Shown piece by piece: positions 48,248 to 60,760 of a stretch of DNA of 64,000 nucleotides; the stretch's first letter is position 1; every line of letters begins with the position of its first letter. The stretch comes from Iris pallida (taxonomy: Eukaryota > Streptophyta > Magnoliopsida > Asparagales > Iridaceae), in assembly GCA_029216955.1 (NCBI GenBank), contig JANAVB010002199.1:18529053-18593052 (forward strand), written 5' to 3'. Both the position numbers and the translations under genes were made by a program. The notes beneath the pieces were generated by a model, which searched no databases, was not told the origin of the DNA, and saw nothing but the letters and a program-made list of their open reading frames with translations.

Positions 48248-48263
48248 TGGTATCAGAGCACGG
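48248..48263 (+). other. Primer-binding site of the nested element, initiator tRNA-Met type
   Basis: TGGTATCAGAGCACGG, three bases after the 5' LTR. The adjoining GCTTTACGTCCTTGG is shared with the chromovirus leader at about 60727-60741. Confidence 0.88.
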
Positions 48264-50807
48264 CTTTACGTCCTTGGACCGTCGATTGAATTCTTTAACT
48301 TTGATGTTTCCGTAAAACTCTGTTGCTTCCGCAAGTTGTTATCGTTGGTGTGCTCTCTCTCAAATGTCCCTCGGCATGTCCATACAATAAGTCTAAATAT
48401 TTTCGAAAGCTCGTACAAGCGTTCAATCTAACGCATCGGTAGGCCGTTGCCAAATGCGTCGATAGGGCCTTTGTGCCGAATGGTGTCAAACTTGACTCGA
48501 TAGAAAATATGTGCTAATGTTAGCAAAGTTGCATGTGTGCCCGAATAGTCCTACATCGACCTTAGCAAGTCATGTACATGCCTAATCAGTCCAACGTCGA
48601 CCCTAGCAATTGAGCGTGCAAACTCGGGATATAGTCCGCACAGGATGGCTATGCACACGGCCTTTTGGCTAAGTTGTGTTTCGCGTCGCGCACCTTGACC
48701 CTTGGTGCAAACGAGTTGCGAACGATATCAAGTATCGTTCGGTCAGGACGGAGATGCACTTAGAGTGTCTATCGATAGGAACGCTATCGGACTAACGCTT
48801 AGGCGTACACGGGAGATTGATTTGGATTTCGAGGAAATAGTGCGAACGACTTAGTGCGTCGATGCGACGCGAGCGACTACGCTAGCGATTCGTCGAACGA
48901 ATCTGAAGGAAGTCTTAGCGAATGATGCGAATATGATTGAGGACTAGATCGTATGGCTTGAATTCGAGTGGTGTATGTGATAGGTTCGGAGAAGAATAAG
49001 AATGAGTATCGACGACTAGTCGAGTGGCTCGAATCTGAGTGGTGTATGGTTCGTCTTGGAAATTGTTCGAGCGAATATTGAGGATTACGATAATTACGGC
49101 GAGGCGATGCGATCGCGCAAAGCCTTAGAACGCGTCACGCTTAGTTGATCGTGACTTCGAATGTCCCGAACGAGCATCTCGTTCGGACAACTTGTGAACG
49201 AGCAACACGAGTTAGAAAATGTTTCGGAACGATGAATGAAAATGAATGGTCTTGAATCGAGGAAACATAGAGGATCGCGCGTACGATTTTAGATTGATGC
49301 AACTGAAATGTGACTTGAGTTTTGAACGACGATCTTGAAACGAGCTTAAGGAATGGCGACCGAACTTGATCTTGAATATCGAGGAATGGTGGTATATCCA
49401 GTTCGGACAATAGCATCAGTCGCACGACTCGAAATTTGGTTGCAAAGGAAGATCGTCAGGTTACGCATATCGTCGATGGTATTGAGGCGTATCAAAGATC
49501 GATATGCGATAACTCGGGGGTACTCTGACTCGGCAAATGACGATCGTGCAAATGTCATTGTTCCGTTGGACGCTATACTTGAGATATTAAAATGTGTCGA
49601 GGAAAAGATAGACTTGGCTCGAGGATTTTCTAAGTTGAACGAATGACGATCGAACTTGGCTTGGATGAAAACTGGAATGTTTGGATTTGCTTTGTCGATA
49701 ACCACAACGTTGACGTTCTTGTCTTATGCGAGTGCTACTCCAGCCTCGCACATGCGTCACGCCGATTAGGGCGATCACTCTGCGTGAGCGCTGGTATGGT
49801 GAGTCATACAGCGGGAGTGGTCAAACTTGCACGGTGCGATAATTTGTGCTTCGATTTGTGGTTTGACGCAAAGATGGACTCGAGATTGAATTGGTGTGCT
49901 TGTCGATTAAACTTGAGGATTGAATAGGCCCAATCCGCGTATCGAGAATGAATGAGTCTAAGCTCAAACAAGAGTTACGCCCCGATGAGAATGATTATTC
50001 CGCGGGAGCGTTGCGTGGTGATTCACGAACCGTCGTGGATAATCGGACTCGCGTGAGATTGGGGCGCAACGTATTGTCGAGCAAGACGACCTCGTGATCG
50101 AATACATGAATTGGTTAGAATTGGTGATTGAATGGATTTGAATTCTGCGCAACGAACGCATTGATGCGAATAGGTGATCGTGCTCGATGTTTAGAAATCT
50201 GAATGACGCGAGCTTGGGTAGAAAATCCCGTACTACCGACTTTGGTTTGACCCTAGGATTGGGGTCAGTGTTGGCATTATTGTTGGGGAACTATGATTCC
50301 AATCCTGACATTGACTTAGCCTCGAAAAGAAATAGCCTAGCGGTTAGGCGAGACGCCCTGTTTCATGTGTTAGCAATCAGAATGATTGATCTTGAGGATT
50401 GGCATGGATGGATAGCGTGAATCACGAATATAGGAAACCCTGCTCACGAGACTCGGCTGACATGCATATATTTCAGGGACGCCTGGGTATGTGCACGATG
50501 CGACTCGAGTGAGAATGACAATTTTCTATCATGCGGCGTGGCTGAATGCATGTATTTTGGGGACGCTTGGAATGCGTGCACGATCCAGCCAAGTGATGCG
50601 ACGAGTTCAAGCAAGGCTTGAAAGATGGGAGTGTGTCGAGATATTGAAATCGTGTTAAAGGAAAGTTTGGTAATAGTGCGAGCGTGGCTCGGAATCGAAG
50701 GAACGCGTAGGCGAGATGTGTACGATTAAGTCTTGGCCATAGGAATGGTAGGATAGCTTGCCTTCAGGAAAGTCTCGAGGACGAGACTTGTTCTGAGTGG
50801 TGTATGA

Positions 50808-53220
50808 TGTAGTGCCCCGTCCCGCAAAGTCAATCGGAGGGATCGAAACGCCGACGGCGTTCGGCCTTAGCCTTGCAACGGCTTGCTCGGAGACATCGCT
50901 CAGGTGGGGTAGTTTCGGTGAACTCTCCTCATCTTTGCCTTCACATAATAAATCGTGTTTTCAACTTGCACAAGTTAGGCTTGATAATAAAAGCTACGCA
51001 TCCACATAGCTAAGGGAATAATCCCGACGGGTCAAAATGAGTTAGAACATGGAAAACGTCCCACGGTCGGCTTAGAGTTGGTGCACGGCGTGCTTTGAAA
51101 ATGACACTCAGTCCTTCGTCCCGTGGCTTGGGAGAAGGAAAGTTGGTCTTCGGTGCAAAAGTTGAGAGTTAGCCTAAGTCATAGGCGTCGCCCGCACAAA
51201 TGCTTGCTAAAGCATGCACGGTCCTGTCCCGCAAGGCTTGGCATAGCCCTTGCTCGTCCCTTGGGTTAAGTTGTAGGCTTGAGTGAGTTAGGCAAAGTTA
51301 TGCCGGTCGACCTAAGTTATTCTACGTGTTGTCCCGCTCATTCTGCGGTTGTCAAGATAAATAGTCCCACGACCCCAAGGCCTGTCATATGAAGTATGAC
51401 TTGGGCGACAGCGTTGCGTCGAACACGAGTCGGTTTAGAGGCACGAGCCACGGTTGGTTCAGTGGAAAGTTAGCCACGGTCGGTCGATACTTAAGGAAAC
51501 ACGTTATGTTCAAGTTAAGTTGGAAGGCTATGCAGTAGCTGTTCCCTGAGTTCTAAGAATGTTAAGTCCAAGCAATGGTTAGTCGCCGAGAGAAAATATG
51601 TCGGGACTGTGGTTCAGTCGCCGAGGCAACCCTGGTTTGGGCTCTGCGAATGAAGTGTGAAAAGTGGAAAGAGTAAAGCAAAGGAACTGTGATAATAATG
51701 AGACCATGCATTACGTTAAGTCTAGAAGTTAGCGTAGGCGCGTGGTCATAGACAACTTGTCGACAAGGGCGATGGTTCTTCGGATCGGAAACCTTGGGCC
51801 AGGGACCGATCCGGCCTAGGAAGAACAAAATTATAGCCGAGCTGGGTATGAAGCAACCGGTATGTCGGGGACTTGCATCGAGGATCGCAACCGGCGGTGC
51901 AAGGGTCCCGAGTACCAGGCTATGTCCACTATGGCTAGTCAATGCCAGTGACCTTTCATATAGATGTGTCGGCACGGGCGGTAATCCGCGTGCGTGCCTT
52001 TGGATTGAGTTGAGTTAAAAGTGTGTGAAGTTAGTGAAAACAATGACTGGGCCTAAGATTTGGCTACAGCGAGAAGGCGGCGTGCTTCGGCACTAGATGT
52101 GGCGTCGAGTGTTAAGTTGATGGCATAGAGTTGCATGAGTTAGGCTTGAGCTAATGCGAGTTAAGTCAAAAAGGGCCGTAGGGCAAGTTGTGTGAAGTTA
52201 CTTGAGTTATTGGGCACGGCCTCGAAATATGAGGCACGGCCGCGTTGTCACAACACAAGTGTAGGCGAGACTAAGCAAGGAGGCACTGCCTCGGAGATAA
52301 GAAAGCACGAATCGAGTTCATGGCACGACCGAGTCGTTATGTCCCAGAGTTTGGCACGAAAGACAAGTATAAGTCGGTGCGTCGGTAATACAAGCACGAG
52401 AAAGGTCTAGAGGCAAGGAAATGGAGTCTTTCGTGTAGTTGCGTCTCTGATTATGGCCGTAAGGCAAACACGACTTGATAGGTTAACGTTGTTGGCACAA
52501 GGGTGGTCTAGTGACAAGTATGAGTTAACGTTGACATTGCAAGCACGAGTTGGTTCCGATACACAAGTTGCGCTAAGGCGCCGGTCCTAAAAACTGATCC
52601 TAAGGCAAGAATAGAAAGACAATCGAAAAAGGGTTTATGTTGCACAAAGTAAATGAAACGTGTAGGTTTTGCATGGGTGGGCGAGGAGCTCACTCCACCA
52701 GTACAGTGGTACTAACACCCACACAGTGTTTCATGTGCAGGCACAGGTAGAAGCTCGTGGCGCGGAGCTCGCTTGAATGCGTCGAGGCACGGAGTTCCTT
52801 GGCGGGTCGAAGCGTGCGGTCGCGTGATCTGAAGACTTATACAGGACGTAATGTATGGACATCGCCTTCCGAAGCTTCCGCTGGAATCAAGTATTGTATC
52901 GAGAGATGAGAGAGAGCAGAGTGACTTGTAAAATGAGAGAAAAGTGAGACTTGAGAGACTTGTAATTGGCCTTGCGCCCACAATGTAATCCTTGAATTCA
53001 ATATCAATAAAAGAGCTTTCTTTGAAATACTTGTGTTCATGTGTTCTTTAAATTCCGCTGCAATATATTCAATGTCTCTGCACGGGACTTCTGTGCGACG
53101 ACCCCGTCGCAGCCGCTGTAATCGGCCGTTATGGAACCCGCCTTGCACGAGCGCAATCTAGCCTCGTGCGGCATCACGCCTTAGCGAGGACGATCGCTCC
53201 TACGGGAGCGGGGCGTGACA
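50808..53220 (+). repeat. 3' LTR of the nested element
   Basis: Same length as the 5' LTR. Sampled differences include G/A at TGTCCCGCTC(G/A)TTC near 51340 and C/A changes near the primer-proximal end. Confidence 0.9.
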
Positions 53221-53225
53221 CCGAC

Positions 53226-53467
53226 CCGACGGGATTATTCCCTTAGCTATGTTGGTGCGTAGCTTTTAGATTAGCCTACCAGTGCAAGTTGAAAACATTG
53301 CGAGTTATTAAGTGAAGGCTAGGATGAAGCAAGTTCACCGAAACTCCCCCACCTGTGCGAGGAGTCGCCTCGGACGAGCGAGCCTTCGAGTAGCCGTTGC
53401 AAGGCTAAGTTCCAACGTCGTCGGCATTTCGATTCCTCCGATAGACTTTGCGGGACGGAGCACTACA
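53226..53467 (-). mobile_element. LTR 4 of the array, remainder
   Basis: Continues LTR 4 after the nested element and ends CGGAGCACTACA at 53467. The flank (GGACTCATACCAATAC) belongs to a UGT-upstream block, not to the block at the array's left border. Confidence 0.85.
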
Positions 53468-54181
53468 GGACTCATACCAATACTGACTAAAATACCAATA
53501 CTCAAAAATAAAATTTAATATTTTAGATCATCTCATAATCAGTCCAGTTGAGTGCAGTTATGCCTAAATTAATCTTTTTTTCTAGAAAAATACTCCCACA
53601 TGGTATCTACTTATGTTCTACCACACATCATGTGCATACCTCAACACAAACTAAATATTATATTGAGATACTCACCAATTTGATATAGCCAATGTGGGAC
53701 TATCTTTCAAAGTCTAAAGTCAAAAAATCCAACCCATTCGTTGAATATGAATGTGGCCGACACTATGGGGACGTATTACCATTCAGTGGCCGACACTAAA
53801 GGCAAAGTTTACTCCTCATTTCTCATTTATGATGTAATATTTTCCATCAGCTTCTTTCGGAATTACAATGGGAACTTTAGGATATTGAAAATTATAAATG
53901 GAATAGTTTTGGACATTGAGCAGCAATTGAGTCTAAAATTGCAAATGAGGAGCATTAAAAAAAAGAAAAAAATTGATTGCACCTCATTTGAATGGTCTAT
54001 TTATGCGGTGCATTCCATATTGTTTGCTATATGTATAAGTAGTTCCGTATTTGACAGAAAACGTCATTTTTGACGGTCAACGGAGTTTGACCGATAATTT
54101 ATAACGAAAATACTCTTGTCTTCTCCCAAACCCAAATCCGTCCCGCCACTGTCGCGCCCCCACCTCCGCCCCGCCGCTGCC
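53468..54181 (+). repeat. UGT-upstream block, first part of copy 4
   Basis: Matches 19926-20640, including the start of the long-TIR MITE at 54037. It is interrupted by the chromovirus at CCGCTGCC and resumes at 62404. Confidence 0.75.
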
Positions 54182-55824
54182 TGTCACGCCCCGATTCCGT
54201 AGAATCGATAGTCGTCCCCCGGCGTGATGCCGTGCAAGCCTAAGTTGCGCTTGCACAAGGCATAGTCATAATTGTTATCCGAAACACGACAGCAGCAGAA
54301 TGCGCAGAGTAAATTGAACACACATTATAGAGAAGGAAACATAAGCTTTATTGATAATGAAAACATCATTTTACAGACTCGATACAAAGGCGCCGCGCGG
54401 GCTTTTTACAAACTGACTCCATTACAAAATGAACGTCGACGAGATAGCCATTCCATACATTCATCCCTTGACTTTACAACCAAAAGTACAAACCACCTGG
54501 GATGGTGGGAAGGCGCTCCATCTGTCTTCGATGCTTCAACAGCGGAGTCTTCAAAAGGGTTGATCCAAGCTTCAATGCACGGACGAAGCTTCAAAACACG
54601 AGCGTTGCCTCCCTTTTACGTAGCACGCCCTTCCAGATCTATCGCACCTGTATAGAGAGCGAGGATCAGCACAATCAACATGTACTGGCGAGTGGCTAAT
54701 TAATTTCCAGGCTCTCATTTGGTTCAAGAATTTGATAAAATCATACAACTTGCTCATTCAGTGGTCTTTCTAACCATCCTAGATGTTTTTATAAGAAGTA
54801 TTAGGTTACACCAAGGTTTCTTCCGGCGGAGCGCGCCGTGCGACATAAAAACTTACCATGTTAGTTCATAACAATTTATATCAAGTGTTGATATGGAGGT
54901 CAATTGGCCTAACCAGCCATCTTGGACGTAGCCTGGTATTACGGGACCCTTGCAACGCAAGTAGCGAGCCCCGATGCAAGTCCCCGTCTTACCGATCGCC
55001 TTTCCAGCGTTGCCTATTACCCAGCTCGGCTACAACCAGTTTCTTCCTAGGCCGAGTCGGTCCCGTGGCCCCGGGGTGCCGCTCGAAGAAACCACCCCTT
55101 GTCGACAAGTTGTCCAAGTTCATGATAGGTTAACATAGTGTATTTTAGGATACCGTTGAGGCTTATTATGTGTTCGATTCATTTACTTGGTCGTTTGCAG
55201 GCATGAATTAATTATATCTCTTTTCAACACAACACATTTCTTCTTTTCCTTCTAACATACAAGACTTGTGTTCTGCAAGCAAATCATTCAATTCTAGTAA
55301 CATTACTCGAGTTCTCATTTGAAATAGAGGGTCGAGACGAAGGGGGTCAGCCACTCACCTTGAGTTTTGCTTGAGGCGAGGGACTTGTTGGCTGCGCTAG
55401 ACGTCGCCTACGCGATCACCTGAAATCGCACAAGCAACCGATTAGAACACTGTATTATGCAAGAGTTCGATAGGAAATGCGAGCTCGAAATGTAAACCAT
55501 GAAAACCATCGAAAACATTCACGAAAACGCATTCGGAAAACCAAAGCCAAAACCAACGCAAGCGGCGTGAAAAGCAGAGCAACGGGAGGTCTCTCCCGAC
55601 TCAGCCGCAAAGTCAATCCTCGAGACGCAACCCGCTGAATATGGGACTTGGTTCCGAAGAATCCATCCCATAACGTGGAATGGACCTTAATTCAACCGTT
55701 CCCGTTCGATCGATTCGATCGATCCCGACCTATCGGTCCCGACCGAGTCGATAGCAACAGTGTTCCTTTCTCGCGCACCCCGTGGACGAATCGACGGGGC
55801 ACGATGTAGGGACGGGGCACTACA
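54182..55824 (-). repeat. 3' LTR of the chromovirus (left on the map)
   Basis: Starts TGTCACGCCCCGATTCC and ends GGGGCACTACA, pairing base for base with 60761-62403 at an offset of 6,579. Short open frames within it occur in both LTRs and are not genes. Confidence 0.93.
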
Positions 55825-55879
55825 CCATAACCAACTAAGAAAAAGTTTCGTCCTCGAAACTTATGAGCAGAACCTACCT

Positions 55880-56941
55880 CTATGAAAACAATGAAGGAAA
55901 CTTTTCCTTCATCTCAGACTCGAGTTCCCATGTCGACTCTTCTGCCGCATGGTTCCTCCAAAGTACGCGAACGAGAGGGATCGTCCGATTCCGCAGCAGC
56001 TTATCCTTGCGTTCTAAGATTTGAACTGGCACTTCGACGTAGGATAAGTCAGACTTTAGCTCCAGCTGGCCAAAATCCACCACGTGGCTAGGGTCGTGCA
56101 CGTACTTCCGCAGCTGGGAGACGTGGAAGACGTTGTGCACACCTTCGAGCGCCGACGGTAGGGCAATTTTATAGGCCACTGGGGCGACCCGCTCGAGTAT
56201 TTCAAACGGCCCAACGAATCTCGGACTCAGCTTCCCCTTTGCGCCGAACCGAGTAACTCCTCGCATAGGCGACACCTTCAGGAACACATGATCGCCTACC
56301 TGGAACTCAAGCGGTCTTCGATGGGTATCGGCGTAGCTCTTTTGCCGACTCTGTGCAATCTTCAGTCTTTCCCGAATGAGCTTGACCTTCTCCACAGTCT
56401 GTTCCACCAGCTCCGGGCCGAGTATCTGCCGTTCCCCGACTTCATCCCAGCAAATGGGCGATCTGCACTTCCGGCCGTACAAAGCTTCATACGGCGCCAT
56501 TTGGATGCTGGACTGATAGCTATTGTTATATGCAAATTCCGCCAACGGTAGGTGGACGTCCCAGCTTGATTTGAAGTCAATTGCGCAGAGCCGTAGCATG
56601 TCTTCGAGAATCTGATTAACGCGCTCCGTTTGGCCGTCGGTCTGAGGATGGTAAGCTGAGCTGAACTGCAACTTGGTACCCAGCGCCGACTGAAGGCTAC
56701 TCCAGAATCGCGACATGAACCGTGAATCCCGATCAGAGACGATGGATACTGGAACTCCGTGCAGCCGTACTATCTCGTCAAGATAGATCTGTGCCAGGCG
56801 ATCAACGCTCCAAGTAACTTTAATGGCAATGAAGTGCGCTGACTTGGTTAGTCGATCGACGATGACCCAGATGGCGTCGCTCCCCCGTGGTGTCTTCGGC
56901 AGGCCAACAATAAAGTCCATCGTGACATGATCCCATTTCTA
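55880..56941 (-). pseudogene. Integrase core and chromodomain part of pol, after an amber codon
   Basis: Same frame as the upstream gag-pol. An in-frame TAG (56941-56939) stands where related elements have Trp before KW-HVTMDF. After it, the 346 residues from Met 56920 carry the integrase DDE core (D22, D63, E99 of this piece, D,D-35-E spacing), the GPFEIL region and a C-terminal chromodomain (about 296-346, EESTWELESEM), which in chromoviruses directs insertion to marked chromatin. Without readthrough the integrase core would not be made, so this copy is probably not self-sufficient. All other residues look functional. Confidence 0.9.
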
Positions 56942-59900
56942 CTCTGGAATGGCAAGGTTCTGCATCTCCCCGCCCGGTCGTTGATGCTCAGCTTTCACCT
57001 GCTGACAGGCCAGGCATTGCGACACGAAGAGCGCCACATCTCTCTTCATCCCGTGCCACCAGAAGGTCGTGCGGAGGTCCTTATACATTTTGGTACTGCC
57101 TGGATGCAATGTATATTTCGTATAATGGGCCTCCGACATTATCTCCTTTCGTAGTTCTTTATCATCCGGAACGCATAGTCGGCCATTCATTCTCAGCACG
57201 TCGGTCTTGTCTTCCGCAAAGTCGGTCGCACTACCTGTTGAAATTCGCTCGCGCATTTTCTTCAGGTATGGATCATCCTTCTGAGCGGTCTTGATCTTTT
57301 CCAGCAAACTCGGCTCTAACTGCAGCTGCGCCAACCGTATATCCCTGAATCGAACCCGGAGATCGATGCCCATTTCTTCTAAATCTCGTAGTAGTCTGCG
57401 GTTGATGGAGAGCGAGGCAAGATATTTCCGACTCAGAGCGTCCGCCACCACATTTCCCTTGCCCGGAGTGTAGTCGATCGTCAAGTCATAGTCTTTAATC
57501 AGTTCGAGCCAGCGCCGCTGTCGTAAGTTCAACTCCTTCTGAGTGAAGAGATACTTGAGGCTCTTGTGGTCGGTATAGATCGCGCACGCCACACCATATA
57601 GATAGTGACGCCACAATTTCAACGCAAACACAATTGCCGCTAACTCCAAGTCGTGCGTAGGATAGTTCTTCTCGTGCGGCTTCAATTGTCTCGAGGCGAA
57701 GGATATCACCTTGTTCCGCTGCATGAGCACACATCCCAAGCCCTGGCCTGAAGCATCGCTGAATATCTGGAAACCCTCTGGCCCATCCGGAAGCGCGAGT
57801 ATAGGTGCCGAAATTAGCCGCTGTTTCAGCTCTTGGAAGGAAGCCTCACAGTCATCCGACCACTCATACGCGACTCCCTTTTGAGTGAGGCGAGTCAGAG
57901 GCGATGCAATCTTCGCGAAGTCCTTCACGAAGCGTCGATAGTATCCCGCCAAACCAAGAAAGCTTCGAATCTCCCTAGCAGACGCAGGCCGCTTCCAATC
58001 AGCAACAGCTTCCACTTTCTTCGGGTCGACTGCAATGCCCTCGGACGAAATGATGTGACCAAGGAAGGATACGCTGCTGAGCCAAAATTCGCACTTACTC
58101 TGCTTTGCGTACAACTCATGTTCTCGAAGTGTCTGGAGCACGGCCCGTAGATGTTCTGCATGCTGCGCCCTGTCTTTCGAGTAGACGAGAATATCATCAA
58201 TAAAGACTACCACAAATTTATCAAGGAAGGGTCGAAATACCCGATTCATCAGATCCATGAAGGCGGCAGGGGCGTTCGTCAGGCCGAATGGCATCACCAG
58301 GAACTCGTAGTGGCCGTAACGAGTGCGAAAGGCGGACTTTTGCACGTCGTCTGACTTGATCTTGAGTTGATGATAACCTGAGCGGAGATCAATCTTCGAA
58401 AATACCGAGGCGCCTTGCAGTTGATCGAATAAGTCGTCTATGCGGGGCAATGGGTACTTGTTCCGGATGGTGGCTTTGTTCAGCTCCCGGTAATCGACGC
58501 ACAGACGCAGGGACCCATCATTCTTCTTTACGAACAATACGGGCGCTCCCCACGGTGAAACACTAGGCCGAATGAACCCTTTATCGAGTAACTCTTGTAG
58601 CTGGACCTTGAGTTCCTTAAGCTCGGCGGGAGCCATTCTGTACGGGGCCTTAGAAATCGGTCGAGTATCGGGAAATGTATCGATGCTGAACTCGATCTCT
58701 CGGTCGGGGGGCATGCCGGGTAGCTCGTCCGGAAACACATCGGGGAATTCTGCCACAACGTCGGTCTGACCTACGTTTGCACCATCCTGTCGCATGTCTC
58801 GGACGGACGCCAAGTAGCCTTCGCACCCAGAATGCAGCATCCTCCGAGCAGAGATTGCCGAGATCAACATGCAGGTCGACGACGCCTCACCACACGAAAA
58901 GCAGAATTCAGGCACTCCTGGTATGCGGAAAGTGACCGTCTTCCTGGCACAGTCTATGGTTGCGTTGCACGGCCCGAGCCAATCCATTCCCAGAATGATA
59001 TCGAAGTCATTCATGTCTAGGACCATCACGTCCAGACCGATCTTTTGACCGCCGATACAGATAATCCCGTCGGTGCAAGCTGAATTAGTGAGTATAGGTG
59101 TGCCCGAAGGTGTGCTCACGCTAAGGTCGAGGTCTAATGATACTAACGGAAATTTGTGCTCGGCGACAAAGTCTGCCGCTATAAAACTATGCGAAGCACC
59201 TGAATCAAATAGTACACGAGCAGGCACATTATTGAAACTAAGTATACCTGTCACGACCGTATCTGACGCAAGTACTTCATCTCGAGTCATGGCATAGACG
59301 CGGCCCTGGGCATTGGGGCGACGGTCTTGGCCATTTTGCGGTGCGGGCTGATGGGCTCGAGGCGCTGGAACTTGATTCCCTGGACGGTGCTGTTGGGGCG
59401 CCATTGGACGATGTTGTTGGGGCGCCGTTGGGTTCGGCCTTCTGATTGGACACTCAGCACGTTGGTGGCCCCTCTTGCCACAGTTCCAGCATCCATCCTC
59501 TGGTATCCGGCAGTCGTCGATCGTATGACCGACATGGTGACATCGGGTGCAGTATCGTGGATTGCGCCCTTGATATCCGCCTTGGGGCCCGTTGTTCGGA
59601 CGCTTGGTCACGTTATTTCCTCCTGCGTGGCTAGGGCGTTTGTGATTGTAGGTATGCACAGCGCCGGCAGCACCTGGAGGGTATTGGCTTTCAAGGCGGA
59701 GGGCGTGGTTGAGAGACTCCCCCATCGTTGGGTATTTTGGAACGGACACATGGGCGGAAATAGATGGCCGTAGGCCCACTTCGAACCGTCGTGCACGACT
59801 CGCCATGGAAGGCAGGTATTGTCCAGCAAACTTGGCTAACTTGTTGAACTCTGCTGCATACTGCCGCACCGTCATATTCCCTTGCTTTAGCTGCATGAAC

Positions 59901-60595
59901 TCGTTCTCCTTCTCTTGTCGAATGGCATCGGGAAGATACTCGATCTCGAACGCCTCTCGGAAGGTGGCCCAAGATATTGCTGCTGTCTCGTCGTCGCGTC
60001 TGATTGCTCGCTTTTGCACGGCCCACCAGTCGTGCGCGTTCAATCGGAGTAGAAGTTGAGCGCATGCGACTTTCTTGGACTCATCAACACCCAGGAGCTC
60101 AAACCGGTCTTCCAACTCCTCCAGCCAATCGATCGCCAACGAAGGGTCTTCAGTACCGCGGAAGGAAGTACGGAAGCTCTTTGTGAACTTTGACACGTCG
60201 AAGCTGGAACTTCTCGGCGCCGCAGGCATAAGCTCGGGTACCTCCGGTTCGATTTCACTTTGTCTGGCCGCAGGCTCGGTCACGGCAGGAGTTGTTGCAG
60301 AGTTGTTGTTGTTGGCCACCACAGTCTGTACAATTTGCTGAAGGGTATCAAGCTGCTTCTGCTGCAACTTGAATTGTGCATCGAATCGGGCCTCGAACTG
60401 GGTCTGGCGTGCCTCTACCTCCCGTCGATGTGCCTCCGCCTCCCGTCGATGTTGCTCATTCAGGCGTTGATTCTCCAGAGCTTGTTGTTGTTGCGCTTCC
60501 AGCATGCGCAACATCCGTCCCATGGCATCGTTTGAGGGTCCGGGCCTCGAGCTACTCGAACCGCTCGAAGCACTTTCTTCGTTCGCCACATTCAC
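56939..60595 (-). CDS. Chromovirus Gag-Pol polyprotein up to the amber stop
   Basis: 1,218 codons from ATG 60595. The N-terminal 100 residues are Gln/Arg/Glu-rich coiled coil. The Gag capsid-like domain is about 135-310. Two CCHC knuckles are at 349-362 and 369-382. The aspartic protease has DSGAS at 464. Reverse transcriptase is about 640-860 with catalytic FIDD at 798-801. RNase H is about 935-1055 with D947, E984, D1009 and D1052. The integrase zinc site is H1157, H1164, C1194 and C1197. It makes virus-like particles and copies the element RNA to DNA in the cytoplasm. Gag and Pol lie in one continuous frame. The ORF ends at a TAG just before the integrase core. Confidence 0.95.
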   Translation of the reverse strand: MNVANEESASSGSSSSRPGPSNDAMGRMLRMLEAQQQQALENQRLNEQHRREAEAHRREVEARQTQFEARFDAQFKLQQKQLDTLQQIVQTVVANNNNSATTPAVTEPAARQSEIEPEVPELMPAAPRSSSFDVSKFTKSFRTSFRGTEDPSLAIDWLEELEDRFELLGVDESKKVACAQLLLRLNAHDWWAVQKRAIRRDDETAAISWATFREAFEIEYLPDAIRQEKENEFMQLKQGNMTVRQYAAEFNKLAKFAGQYLPSMASRARRFEVGLRPSISAHVSVPKYPTMGESLNHALRLESQYPPGAAGAVHTYNHKRPSHAGGNNVTKRPNNGPQGGYQGRNPRYCTRCHHVGHTIDDCRIPEDGCWNCGKRGHQRAECPIRRPNPTAPQQHRPMAPQQHRPGNQVPAPRAHQPAPQNGQDRRPNAQGRVYAMTRDEVLASDTVVTGILSFNNVPARVLFDSGASHSFIAADFVAEHKFPLVSLDLDLSVSTPSGTPILTNSACTDGIICIGGQKIGLDVMVLDMNDFDIILGMDWLGPCNATIDCARKTVTFRIPGVPEFCFSCGEASSTCMLISAISARRMLHSGCEGYLASVRDMRQDGANVGQTDVVAEFPDVFPDELPGMPPDREIEFSIDTFPDTRPISKAPYRMAPAELKELKVQLQELLDKGFIRPSVSPWGAPVLFVKKNDGSLRLCVDYRELNKATIRNKYPLPRIDDLFDQLQGASVFSKIDLRSGYHQLKIKSDDVQKSAFRTRYGHYEFLVMPFGLTNAPAAFMDLMNRVFRPFLDKFVVVFIDDILVYSKDRAQHAEHLRAVLQTLREHELYAKQSKCEFWLSSVSFLGHIISSEGIAVDPKKVEAVADWKRPASAREIRSFLGLAGYYRRFVKDFAKIASPLTRLTQKGVAYEWSDDCEASFQELKQRLISAPILALPDGPEGFQIFSDASGQGLGCVLMQRNKVISFASRQLKPHEKNYPTHDLELAAIVFALKLWRHYLYGVACAIYTDHKSLKYLFTQKELNLRQRRWLELIKDYDLTIDYTPGKGNVVADALSRKYLASLSINRRLLRDLEEMGIDLRVRFRDIRLAQLQLEPSLLEKIKTAQKDDPYLKKMRERISTGSATDFAEDKTDVLRMNGRLCVPDDKELRKEIMSEAHYTKYTLHPGSTKMYKDLRTTFWWHGMKRDVALFVSQCLACQQVKAEHQRPGGEMQNLAIPE

Positions 60596-60741
60596 CGTCG
60601 CACCTTCTGGGATTTTGAAGGTAAAAATGCATTAGTAATCGAACTTATTACGGACTTCCTTGTATGGAACGACGTATCTCATCGACACGAGACCAACGAT
60701 TTGAGACAGAAAACTCGACACTAGAGGCCAAGGACGTAAAG

Positions 60742-60757
60742 CCGTGCTCTGATACCA
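60742..60757 (-). other. Primer-binding site of the chromovirus, initiator tRNA-Met type
   Basis: Minus-strand TGGTATCAGAGCACGG, three bases inside the 5' LTR border at 60761. Confidence 0.9.
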
Positions 60758-60760
60758 ATA

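Larger units (their letters stand above)
45832..53220 (+). mobile_element. Complete non-coding LTR retrotransposon nested in LTR 4
   Basis: Two 2,413-bp LTRs (45832-48244, 50808-53220) in plus orientation flank a 2,563-bp internal region (48245-50807). The TSD CCGAC is at 45827-45831 and 53221-53225. It is a diverged relative of the array family, with similar LTR ends and blocks in the same order. The internal region has no gag-pol. By eye the LTRs differ at about ten positions. Confidence 0.92.
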
